In this document: positions 48,360 to 60,150 of the stretch, piece after piece
Layout: each line of letters begins with the position of its first letter
How positions within the stretch are numbered: the stretch's first letter is position 1
NCBI GenBank assembly: GCA_026874595.1
Contig: CM049317.1
Coordinates: 63,031,118 to 63,095,117 of the forward strand
Length of the DNA stretch: 64,000 nt
Direction: 5' to 3'
Source: Sipunculus nudus
Taxonomy: Eukaryota > Annelida > Sipuncula > Golfingiida > Sipunculidae
The notes under the pieces: model-generated
Seen by the model: the letters and a program-made list of their open reading frames with translations, nothing else
Told to the model about the DNA's origin: nothing
Databases searched by the model: none
Made by a program: the position numbers and the translations under genes

Positions 48360-50000
48360 GTAGATAAATTGTGTTAAAATTCAAAAATGGGTCCAAGAAA
48401 TCAATAAATGACTTTTTTAAAAATAGAAGAATTATACATTTGCGGTTTTGATTGAACGATATTGCTCTTACTTTTGATATTAATGTTCACTAACCGGGAC
48501 TGCTGTGTAGCCAGGGAACCCGTCTGTCTCCCTATGGGTCATATCAGTGTGTATTTTTAGGAAAATGCTGCATTTCTGTTGTGATTTTGCCGTAAGCAAA
48601 GAATAAGCAAAGCATAAGCAAAGTGAAAGCAAAGGGATTATGCCTTCTAAATTGCTTTTTGGCACCATTTTCTGAAAAAAACAATGTACTTTTGGACTAT
48701 GCGGGGGTCTAATAATGTCAGAAATGGTAAAACATTGTAGGTAAATTGTGTCAAAATTGGAAAATAGGTTCAAGAAATCAATAAATGACTTTTTTAAAAA
48801 TAGAAGAATTATACATTTGCGGTTTTAATTGAACGATAATGCCCTTACTTTTGATATTAATGTTCACTAACCGGGACTGCTGTGTAGCCAGGGAACCCGT
48901 CTGTCTCCCTATGGGTCATATCAGTGTGTATTTTTAGGAAAATGCTGCATTTCTGTTGTGATTTTGCCGTAAGCAAAGAATAAGCAAAGCATAAGCAAAG
49001 TGAAAGCAAAGGGATTATGCCTTCTAAATTGCTTTTTGGCACCATTTTCTGAAGAAACCAATGTACTTTTGGACTTTGTGGGGGTCTCATAATGTCGGAA
49101 ATGGTGAAACACTGTAGGTAAATTCTTTTAAAATTAGAAAATGGGTCCCAGGAATCAATAAATGACTTTTTTAAAGTAGCAGAATTTTACATTTGTGGTG
49201 TTGATTGAACGATATTGCCCTTACTTTTGATATTAATATTCACTAACCGGGACTTCTGTGTAGCCAGGGGACCCGTCTGTCTCCATATGGGTCATATCAG
49301 TGTGTATTTTTAGGAAAATGCTGCATTTCTGTTGTGATTTTGCGGTAAGCAAAGAATAAGCAGAGCATAAGCAAAGTGTAAGCAAAGGGATTATGCCTTA
49401 ATAATTGCTTTTTGGCACCATTTTCTGAAAAAAATATTGTATTTTTGGGCTTTGCGGGGGTCTAATAATGTCAGAAATGGTGAAACACTGAAAGTAAATT
49501 GTGTTAAAATTGGAAAATGTGTCCAATAAATCAATAATGACTTTTTTAAAAATTGCAGAATTATACATTCGCGGTTTTGATTGAACGATATTTCTCTTAC
49601 TTTTGATAATAATGTTCACTAACCGGGACTGCTGTCTAGCCAGGGGACCCGTCTGTCTCCCTATGGGTCATATCAGTGTGTATTTTTAGGAAAATGCTGC
49701 ATTTCTGTTGTGATTTTGCCGTAAGCAAAGAATAAGCAAAGCATAAGCAAAGTGTAAGCAATGGGATTATGCCTTCTAAATTGCTTTTTGGCACCATTTT
49801 CTGAAGAAAACAATGTACTTTTGGACTTTGTGGGGGTCCCATAATGTCAGAAATGGTGAAACACTGTAGGTAAATTCTGTTAAAATTAGAAAATGGGTCC
49901 CAGGAATCAATAAATGACTTTTTTAAAGTAGCAGAATTTTACATTTGTGGTTTTGATTGAACGATATTGCCCTTACTTTTGATATTAATATTCACTAACC
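48360..50000 (+). repeat. Satellite block alpha, partial copy 3
   Basis: Anchors 48494, 48871, 49247, 49623, 49999 match 834-2339 at offset 47660 and 35687-37192 at offset 12807. Changes private to this copy include GAAAAAAACAATG near 48675, GAAACCAATG near 49054, GTGGTGTTGATTG near 49196 and the head GCTGTCTAGCC near 49631, which becomes a regular feature of the following dimer array. Confidence 0.82.
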
Positions 50001-51126
50001 GGGACTTCTGTGTAGCCAGGGGACCCGTCTGTCTCCATATGGGTCATATCAGTGTGTATTTTTAGGAAAATGCTGCATTTCTGTTGTGATTTTGTGGTAA
50101 GCAAAGAATAAGCAGAGCATAAGCAAAGTGTAAGGAAAGGGATTATGCCTTAATAATTGCTTTTTGGCACCATTTTCTGAAAAAAATATTGTATTTTTGG
50201 GCTTTGCGGGGGTCTAATAATGTCAGAAATGGTGAAACACTGAAAGTAAATTGTGTTAAAATTGGAAAATGTGTCCAATAAATCAATAATGACTTTTTTA
50301 AAAATTGCAGAATTATACATTCGCGGTTTTGATTGAACGATATTTCTCTTATTTTTATTATAATGTTCACTAACCGGGACTGCTGTGTAGCCAGGGGACC
50401 CGTCTGTCTCCCTATGGGTCATATCAGTGTGTATTTTTAGGAAAATGCTGCATTTCTGTTGTGATTTTGCCGTAAGCAAAGAATAAGCAAAGCATAAGCA
50501 AAGTGTAAGCAATGGGATTATGCCTTCTAAATTGCTTTTTGGCATCATTTTCTGAAGAAAACAATGTACTTTTGGACTTTGTGGGGGTCCCATAATGTCA
50601 GAAATGGTGAAACACTGTAGGTAAATTCTGTTAAAATTAGAAAATGGGTCCCAGCAATCAATAAATGACTTTTTTAAAGTAGCAGAATTTTACATTTGTG
50701 GTTTTGATTGAACGATATTGCCCTTACTTTTGATATTAATATTCACTAACCGGGACTTCTGTGTAGCCAGGGGACCCGTCTGTCTCCATATGGGTCATAT
50801 CAGTGTGTATTTTTAGGAAAATGCTGCATTTCTGTTGTGATTTTGCGGTAAGCAAAGAATAAGCAGAGCATAAGCAAAGTGTAAGCAAAGGGATTATGCC
50901 TTAATAATTGCTTTTTGGCACCATTTTCTGAAAAAAATATTGTATTTTTGGGCTTTGCGGGGGTCTAATAATGTCAGAAATGGTGAAACACTGAAAGTAA
51001 ATTGTGTTAAAATTGGAAAATGTGTCCAATAAATCAATAATGACTTTTTTTAAAAATTGCAGAATTATACATTCGCGGTTTTGATTGAACGATATTTCTC
51101 TTACTTTTGATAATAATGTTCACTAA

Positions 51127-53383
51127 CCGGGACTGCTGTCTAGCCAGGGGACCCGTCTGTCTCCCTATGGGTCATATCAGTGTGTATTTTTTAGGAAAAT
51201 GCTGCATTTCTGTTGTGATTTTGCCGTAAGCAAAGAATAAGCAAAGCATAAGCAAAGTGTAAGCAATGGGATTATGCCTTCTAAATTGCTTTTTGGCACC
51301 ATTTTCTGAAGAAAACAATGTACTTTTGGACTTTGTGGGGGTCCCATAATGTCAGAAATGGTGAAACACTGTAGGTAAATTCTGTTAAAATTAGAAAATG
51401 GGTCCCAGGAATCAATAAATGACTTTTTTAAAGTAGCAGAATTTTACATTTGTGGTTTTGATTGAACGATATTGCCCTTACTTTTGATATTAATATTCAC
51501 TAACCGGGACTTCTGTGTAGCCAGGGGACCCGTCTGTCTCCATATGGGTCATATCAGTGTGTATTTTTAGGAAAATGCTGCATTTCTGTTGTGATTTTGC
51601 GGTAAGCAAAGAATAAGCAGAGCATAAGCAAAGTGTAAGCAAAGGGATTATGCCTTAATAATTGCTTTTTGGCACCATTTTCTGAAAAAAATATTGTATT
51701 TTTGGGCTTTGCGGGGGTCTAATAATGTCAGAAATGGTGAAACACTGAAAGTAAATTGTGTTAAAATTGGAAAATGTGTCCAATAAATCAATAATGACTT
51801 TTTTAAAAATTGCAGAATTATACATTCGCGGTTTTGATTGAACGATATTTCTCTTATTTTTATTATAATGTTCACTAACCGGGACTGCTGTGTAGCCAGG
51901 GGACCCGTCTGTCTCCCTATGGGTCATATCAGTGTGTATTTTTAGGAAAATGCTGCATTTCTGTTGTGATTTTGCCGTAAGCAAAGAATAAGCAAAGCAT
52001 AAGCAAAGTGTAAGCAATGGGATTATGCCTTCTAAATTGCTTTTTGGCATCATTTTCTGAAGAAAACAATGTACTTTTGGACTTTGTGGGGGTCCCATAA
52101 TGTCAGAAATGGTGAAACACTGTAGGTAAATTCTGTTAAAATTAGAAAATGGGTCCCAGCAATCAATAAATGACTTTTTTTAAAGTAGCAGAATTTTACA
52201 TTTGTGGTTTTGATTGAACGATATTGCCCTTACTTTTGATATTAATATTCACTAACCGGGACTTCTGTGTAGCCAGGGGAACCGTCTGTCTCCATATGGG
52301 TCATATCAGTGTATATTTTTAGGAAAATGCTGCATTTCTGTTGTGATTTTGCGGTAAGCAAAGAATAAGCAGAGCATAAGCAAAGTGTAAGCAAAGGGAT
52401 TATGCCTTAATAATTGCTTTTTGGCACCATTTTCTGAAAAAAATATTGTATTTTTGGGCTTTGCGGGGGTCTAATAATGTCAGAAATGGTGAAACACTGA
52501 AAGTAAATTGTGTTAAAATTGGAAAATGTGTCCAATAAATCAATAATGACTTTTTTAAAAATTGCAGAATTATACATTCGCGGTTTTGATTGAACGATAT
52601 TTCTCTTATTTTTATTATAATGTTCACTAACCGGGACTGCTGTGTAGCCAGGGGACCCGTCTGTCTCCCTATGGGTCATATCAGTGTGTATTTTTAGGAA
52701 AATGCTGCATTTCTGTTGTGATTTTGCCGTAAGCAAAGAATAAGCAAAGCATAAGCAAAGTGTAAGCAATGGGATTATGCCTTCTAAATTGCTTTTTGGC
52801 ATCATTTTCTGAAGAAAACAATGTACTTTTGGACTTTGTGGGGGTCCCATAATGTCAGAAATGGTGAAACACTGTAGGTAAATTCTGTTAAAATTAGAAA
52901 ATGGGTCCCAGCAATCAATAAATGACTTTTTTAAAGTAGCAGAATTTTACATTTGTGGTTTTGATTGAACGATATTGCCCTTACTTTTGATATTAATATT
53001 CACTAACCGGGACTTCTGTGTAGCCAGGGGACCCGTCTGTCTCCATATGGGTCATATCAGTGTGTATTTTTAGGAAAATGCTGCATTTCTGTTGTGATTT
53101 TGCGGTAAGCAAAGAATAAGCAGAGCATAAGCAAAGTGTAAGCAAAGGGATTATGCCTTAATAATTGCTTTTTGGCACCATTTTCTGAAAAAAATATTGT
53201 ATTTTTGGGCTTTGCGGGGGTCTAATAATGTCAGAAATGGTGAAACACTGAAAGTAAATTGTGTTAAAATTGGAAAATGTGTCCAATAAATCAATAATGA
53301 CTTTTTTTAAAAATTGCAGAATTATACATTCGCGGTTTTGATTGAACGATATTTCTCTTACTTTTGATAATAATGTTCACTAA
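51127..53383 (+). repeat. 2256-bp hexamer HOR, copy 1
   Basis: Six monomers in the order B1-A-B2-A-B2-A, anchors 51127, 51504, 51879, 52256, 52631, 53007. The middle A (52256) reads GGGGAACCG, while the first and third read GGGGACCCG. Confidence 0.9.
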
Positions 53384-55639
53384 CCGGGACTGCTGTCTAG
53401 CCAGGGGACCCGTCTGTCTCCCTATGGGTCATATCAGTGTGTATTTTTTAGGAAAATGCTGCATTTCTGTTGTGATTTTGCCGTAAGCAAAGAATAAGCA
53501 AAGCATAAGCAAAGTGTAAGCAATGGGATTATGCCTTCTAAATTGCTTTTTGGCACCATTTTCTGAAGAAAACAATGTACTTTTGGACTTTGTGGGGGTC
53601 CCATAATGTCAGAAATGGTGAAACACTGTAGGTAAATTCTGTTAAAATTAGAAAATGGGTCCCAGGAATCAATAAATGACTTTTTTAAAGTAGCAGAATT
53701 TTACATTTGTGGTTTTGATTGAACGATATTGCCCTTACTTTTGATATTAATATTCACTAACCGGGACTTCTGTGTAGCCAGGGGACCCGTCTGTCTCCAT
53801 ATGGGTCATATCAGTGTGTATTTTTAGGAAAATGCTGCATTTCTGTTGTGATTTTGCGGTAAGCAAAGAATAAGCAGAGCATAAGCAAAGTGTAAGCAAA
53901 GGGATTATGCCTTAATAATTGCTTTTTGGCACCATTTTCTGAAAAAAATATTGTATTTTTGGGCTTTGCGGGGGTCTAATAATGTCAGAAATGGTGAAAC
54001 ACTGAAAGTAAATTGTGTTAAAATTGGAAAATGTGTCCAATAAATCAATAATGACTTTTTTAAAAATTGCAGAATTATACATTCGCGGTTTTGATTGAAC
54101 GATATTTCTCTTATTTTTATTATAATGTTCACTAACCGGGACTGCTGTGTAGCCAGGGGACCCGTCTGTCTCCCTATGGGTCATATCAGTGTGTATTTTT
54201 AGGAAAATGCTGCATTTCTGTTGTGATTTTGCCGTAAGCAAAGAATAAGCAAAGCATAAGCAAAGTGTAAGCAATGGGATTATGCCTTCTAAATTGCTTT
54301 TTGGCATCATTTTCTGAAGAAAACAATGTACTTTTGGACTTTGTGGGGGTCCCATAATGTCAGAAATGGTGAAACACTGTAGGTAAATTCTGTTAAAATT
54401 AGAAAATGGGTCCCAGCAATCAATAAATGACTTTTTTTAAAGTAGCAGAATTTTACATTTGTGGTTTTGATTGAACGATATTGCCCTTACTTTTGATATT
54501 AATATTCACTAACCGGGACTTCTGTGTAGCCAGGGGAACCGTCTGTCTCCATATGGGTCATATCAGTGTATATTTTTAGGAAAATGCTGCATTTCTGTTG
54601 TGATTTTGCGGTAAGCAAAGAATAAGCAGAGCATAAGCAAAGTGTAAGCAAAGGGATTATGCCTTAATAATTGCTTTTTGGCACCATTTTCTGAAAAAAA
54701 TATTGTATTTTTGGGCTTTGCGGGGGTCTAATAATGTCAGAAATGGTGAAACACTGAAAGTAAATTGTGTTAAAATTGGAAAATGTGTCCAATAAATCAA
54801 TAATGACTTTTTAAAAAATTGCAGAATTATACATTCGCGGTTTTGATTGAACGATATTTCTCTTATTTTTATTATAATGTTCACTAACCGGGACTGCTGT
54901 GTAGCCAGGGGACCCGTCTGTCTCCCTATGGGTCATATCAGTGTGTATTTTTAGGAAAATGCTGCATTTCTGTTGTGATTTTGCCGTAATCAAAGAATAA
55001 GCAAAGCATAAGCAAAGTGTAAGCAATGGGATTATGCCTTCTAAATTGCTTTTTGGCACCATTTTCTGAAGAAAACAATGTACTTTTGGACTTTGTGGGG
55101 GTCCCATAATGTCAGAAATGGTGAAACACTGTAGGTAAATTCTGTTAAAATTAGAAAATGGGTCCCAGCAATCAATAAATGACTTTTTTAAAGTAGCAGA
55201 ATTTTACATTTGTGGTTTTGATTGAACGATATTGCCCTTACTTTTGATATTAATATTCACTAACCGGGACTTCTGTGTAGCCAGGGGAACCGTCTGTCTC
55301 CATATGGGTCATATCAGTGTGTATTTTTAGGAAAATGCTGCATTTCTGTTGTGATTTTGCGGTAAGCAAAGAATCAGCAGAGCATAGGCAAAGTGTAAGC
55401 AAAGGGATTATGCCTTAATAATTGCTTTTTGGCACCATTTTCTGAAAAAAATATTGTATTTTTGGGCTTTGCGGGGGTCTAATAATGTCAGAAATGGTGA
55501 AACACTGAAAGTAAATTGTGTTAAAATTGGAAAATGTGTCCAATAAATCAATAATGACTTTTTTAAAAATTGCAGAATTATACATTCGCGGTTTTGATTG
55601 AACGATATTTCTCTTACTTTTGATAATAATGTTCACTAA
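53384..55639 (+). repeat. 2256-bp hexamer HOR, copy 2
   Basis: Anchors 53384, 53761, 54136, 54513, 54888, 55264, same B1-A-B2-A-B2-A order. The third A reads GGGGAACCG, unlike copy 1. A private change is GTAATCAAAGAATAAGC near 54988. Confidence 0.9.
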
Positions 55640-57894
55640 CCGGGACTGCTGTCTAGCCAGGGGACCCGTCTGTCTCCCTATGGGTCATATCAGTGTGTAT
55701 TTTTAGGAAAATGCTGCATTTCTGTTGTGATTTTGCCGTAAGCAAAGAATAAGCAAAGCATAAGCAAAGTGTAAGTAATGGGATTATGCCTTCTAAATTG
55801 CTTTTTGGCACCATTTTCTGAAGAAAACAATGTACTTTTGGACTTTGTGGGGGTCCCATAATGTCAGAAATGGTGAAACACTGTAGGTAAATTCTGTTAA
55901 AATTAGAAAATGGGTCCCAGCAATCAATAAATGACTTTTTTAAAGTAGCAGAATTTTACATTTGTGGTTTTGATTGAACGATATTGCCCTTACTTTTGAT
56001 ATTAATATTCACTAACCGGGACTTCTGTGTAGCCAGGGGACCCGTCTGTCTCCATATGGGTCATATCAGTGTGTATTTTTAGGAAAATGCTGCATTTCTG
56101 TTGTGATTTTGCGGTAAGCAAAGAATAAGCAGAGCATAAGCAAAGTGTAAGCAAAGGGATTATGCCTTAATAATTGCTTTTTGGCACCATTTTCTGAAAA
56201 AAATATTGTATTTTTGGGCTTTGCGGGGGTCTAATAATGTCAGAAATGGTGAAACACTGAAAGTAAATTGTGTTAAAATTGGAAAATGTGTCCAATAAAT
56301 CAATAATGACTTTTTTAAAAATTGCAGAATTATACATTCGCGGTTTTGATTGAACGATATTTCTCTTATTTTTATTATAATGTTCACTAACCGGGACTGC
56401 TGTGTAGCCAGGGGACCCGTCTGTCTCCCTATGGGTCATATCAGTGTGTATTTTTTAGGAAAATGCTGCATTTCTGTTGTGATTTTGCCGTAAGCAAAGA
56501 ATAAGCAAAGCATAAGCAAAGTGTAAGCAATGGGATTATGCCTTCTAAATTGCTTTTTGGCATCATTTTCTGAAGAAAACAATGTACTTTTGGACTTTGT
56601 GGGGGTCCCATAATGTCAGAAATGGTGAAACACTGTAGGTAAATTCTGTTAAAATTAGAAAATGGGTCCCAGCAATCAATAAATGACTTTTTTAAAGTAG
56701 CAGAATTTTACATTTGTGGTTTTGATTGAACGATATTGCCCTTACTTTTGATATTAATATTCACTAACCGGGACTTCTGTGTAGCCAGGGGAACCGTCTG
56801 TCTCCATATGGGTCATATCAGTGTATATTTTTAGGAAAATGCTGCATTTCTGTTGTGATTTTGCGGTAAGCAAAGAATAAGCAGAGCATAAGCAAAGTGT
56901 AAGCAAAGGGATTATGCCTGAATAATTGCTTTTTGGCACCATTTTCTGAAAAAAATATTGTATTTTTGGGCTTTGCGGGGGTCTAATAATGTCAGAAATG
57001 GTGAAACACTGAAAGTAAATTGTGTTAAAATTGGAAAATGTGTCCAATAAATCAATAATGACTTTTTTAAAAATTGCAGAATTATACATTCGCGGTTTTG
57101 ATTGAACGATATTTCTCTTATTTTTATTATAATGTTCACTAACCGGGACTGCTGTGTAGCCAGGGGACCCGTCTGTCTCCCTATGGGTCATATCAGTGTG
57201 TATTTTTAGGAAAATGCTGCATTTCTGTTGTGATTTTGCCGTAAGCAAAGAATAAGCAAAGCATAAGCAAAGTGTAAGCAATGGGATTATGCCTTCTAAA
57301 TTGCTTTTTGGCACCATTTTCTGAAGAAAACAATGTACTTTTGGACTTTGTGGGGGTCCCATAATGTCAGAAATGGTGAAACACTGTAGGTAAATTCTGT
57401 TCAAATTAGAAAATGGGTCCCAGCAATCAATAAATGACTTTTTTAAAGTAGCAGAATTTTACATTTGTGGTTTTGATTGAACGATATTGCCCTTACTTTT
57501 GATATTAATATTCACTAACCGGGACTTCTGTGTAGCCAGGGGAACCGTCTGTCTCCATATGGGTCATATCAGTGTGTATTTTAAGGAAAATGCTGCATTT
57601 CTGTTGTGATTTTGCGGTAAGCAAAGAATAAGCAGAGCATAAGCAAAGTGTAAGCAAAGGGATTATGCCTTAATAATTGCTTTTTGGCACCATTTTCTGA
57701 AAAAAATATTGTATTTTTGGGCTTTGCGGGGGTCTAATAATGTCATAAATGGTGAAACACTGAAAGTAAATTGTGTTAAAATTGGAAAATGTGTCCAATA
57801 AATCAATAATGACTTTTTTAAAAATTGCAGAATTATACATTCGCGGTTTTGATTGAACGATATTTCTCTTACTTTTGATAATAATGTTCACTAA
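55640..57894 (+). repeat. 2256-bp hexamer HOR, copy 3
   Basis: Anchors 55640, 56016, 56391, 56768, 57143, 57519. GCCTGAATAATTGC near 56917 (GCCTTAATAATTGC elsewhere) removes a minus-strand stop codon. A private change is TGTCATAAATGG near 57742. Confidence 0.9.
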
Positions 57895-60150
57895 CCGGGA
57901 CTGCTGTCTAGCCAGGGGACCCGTCTGTCTCCCTATGGGTCATATCAGTGTGTATTTTTAGGAAAATGCTGCATTTCTGTTGTGATTTTGCCGTAAGCAA
58001 AGAATAAGCAAAGCATAAGCAAAGTGTAAGCAATGGGATTATGCCTTCTAAATTGCTTTTTGGCACCATTTTCTGAAGAAAACAATGTACTTTTGGACTT
58101 TGTGGGGGTCCCATAATGTCAGAAATGGTGAAACACTGTAGGTAAATTCTGTTAAAATTAGAAAATGGGTCCCAGGAATCAATAAATGACTTTTTTTAAG
58201 TAGCAGAATTTTACATTTGTGGTTTTGATTGAACGATATTGCCCTTACTTTTGATATTAATATTCACTAACCGGGACTTCTGTGTAGCCAGGGGACCCGT
58301 CTGTCTCCCTATGGGTCATATCAGTGTGTATTTTTAGGAAAATGCTGCATTTCTGTTGTGATTTTGCGGTAAGCAAAGAATAAGCAGAGCATAAGCAAAG
58401 TGTAAGCAAAGGGATTATGCCTTAATAATTGCTTTTTGGCACCATTTTCTGAAAAAAATATTGTATTTTTGGGCTTTGCGGGGGTCTAATAATGTCAGAA
58501 ATGGTGAAACACTGAAAGTAAATTGTGTTAAAATTGGAAAATGTGTCCAATAAATCAATAATGACTTTTTTTAAAAATTGCAGAATTATACATTCGCGGT
58601 TTTGATTGAACGATATTTCTCTTATTTTTATTATAATGTTCACTAACCGGGACTGCTGTGTAGCCAGGGGACCCGTCTGTCTCCCTATGGGTCATATCAA
58701 TGTGTATTTTTAGGAAAATGCTGCATTTCTGTTGTGATTTTGCCGTAAGCAAAGAATAAGCAAAGCATAAGCAAAGTGTAAGCAATGGGATTATGCCTTC
58801 TAAATTGCTTTTTGGCATCATTTTCTGAAGAAAACAATGTACTTTTGGACTTTGTGGGGGTCCCATAATGTCAGAAATGGTGAAACACTGTAGGTAAATT
58901 CTGTTAAAATTAGAAAATGGGTCCCAGCAATCAATAAATGACTTTTTTTAAGTAGCAGAATTTTACATTTGTGGTTTTGATTGAACGATATTGCCCTTAC
59001 TTTTGATATTAATATTCACTAACCGGGACTTCTGTGTAGCCAGGGGAACCGTCTGTCTCCATATGGGTCATATCAGTGTATATTTTTAGGAAAATGCTGC
59101 ATTTCTGTTGTGATTTTGCGGTAAGCAAAGAATAAGCAGAGCATAAGCAAAGTGTAAGCAAAGGGATTATGCCTTAATAATTGCTTTTTGGCACCATTTT
59201 CTGAAAAAAATATTGTATTTTTGGGCTTTGCGGGGGTCTAATAATGTCAGAAATGGTGAAACACTGAAAGTAAATTGTGTTAACATTGGAAAATGTGTCC
59301 AATAAATCAATAATGACTTTTTTAAAAATTGCAGAATTATACATTCGCGGTTTTGATTGAACGATATTTCTCTTATTTTTATTATAATGTTCACTAACCG
59401 GGACTGCTGTGTAGCCAGGGGACCCGTCTGTCTCCCTTTGGGTCATATCAGTGTGTATTTTTAGGAAAATGCTGCATTTCTGTTGTGATTTTGCCGTAAG
59501 CAAAGAATAAGCAAAGCATAAGCAAAGTGTAAGCAATGGGATTATGCCTTCTAAATTGCTTTTTGGCACCATTTTCTGAAGAAAACAATGTACTTTTGGA
59601 CTTTGTGGGGGTCCCATAATGTCAGAAATGGTGAAACACTGTATCTAAATTCTGTTAAAATTAGAAAATGGGTCCCAGCAATCAATAAATGACTTTTTTA
59701 AAGTAGCAGAATTTTACATTTGTGGTTTTGATTGAACGATATTGCCCTTACTTTTGATATTAATATTCACTAACCGGGACTTCTGTGTAGCCAGGGGAAC
59801 CGTCTGTCTCCATATGGGTCATATCAGTGTATATTTTTAGGAAAATGCTGCATTTCTGTTGTGATTTTGCGGTAAGCAAAGAATAAGCAGAGCATAGGCA
59901 AAGTGTAAGCAAAGGGATTATGCCTTAATAATTGCTTTTTGGCACCATTTTCTGAAAAAAATATTGTATTTTTGGGCTTTGCGGGGGTCTAATAATTTCA
60001 GAAATGGTAAAACATTGTAGGTAAATTGTGTCAAAATTGGAAAATGGGTCCAAGAAATCAATAAATGACTTTTTTAAAAATATAAGAATTATACATTTGC
60101 GGTTTTGATTGAACGATATTGCCCTTACTTTTGATATTAATGTTCACTAA
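57895..60150 (+). repeat. 2256-bp hexamer HOR, copy 4 (last monomer chimeric)
   Basis: Anchors 57895, 58271, 58647, 59023, 59398, 59774. The order is kept, but the final A monomer switches near 59990 from the A-type AATGTCAGAAATGGTGAAAC to AATTTCAGAAATGGTAAAAC and a beta-type tail. The HOR therefore ends by recombination inside a monomer. Confidence 0.87.

Larger units (their letters stand above)
49247..59990 (+). repeat. Regular A/B dimer array (752-bp dimers)
   Basis: Monomers alternate strictly between type A (head ACTTCTGTGTAG, middle TCTCCATATGGG, linker ATTGCAG) and type B (head ACTGCTGT, middle TCTCCCTATGGG, linker GTAGCAG). B has two forms: B1 with ACTTTTGATAATAATG and GCTGTCTAGCC (anchors 49623, 51127, 53384, 55640, 57895), and B2 with ATTTTTATTATAATG, one base shorter, and GCTGTGTAGCC (50374, 51879, 52631, 54136, 54888, 56391, 57143, 58647, 59398). 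This is the most homogeneous part of the window. The last A monomer (59774) changes near 59990 to a beta-type tail. Confidence 0.92.
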
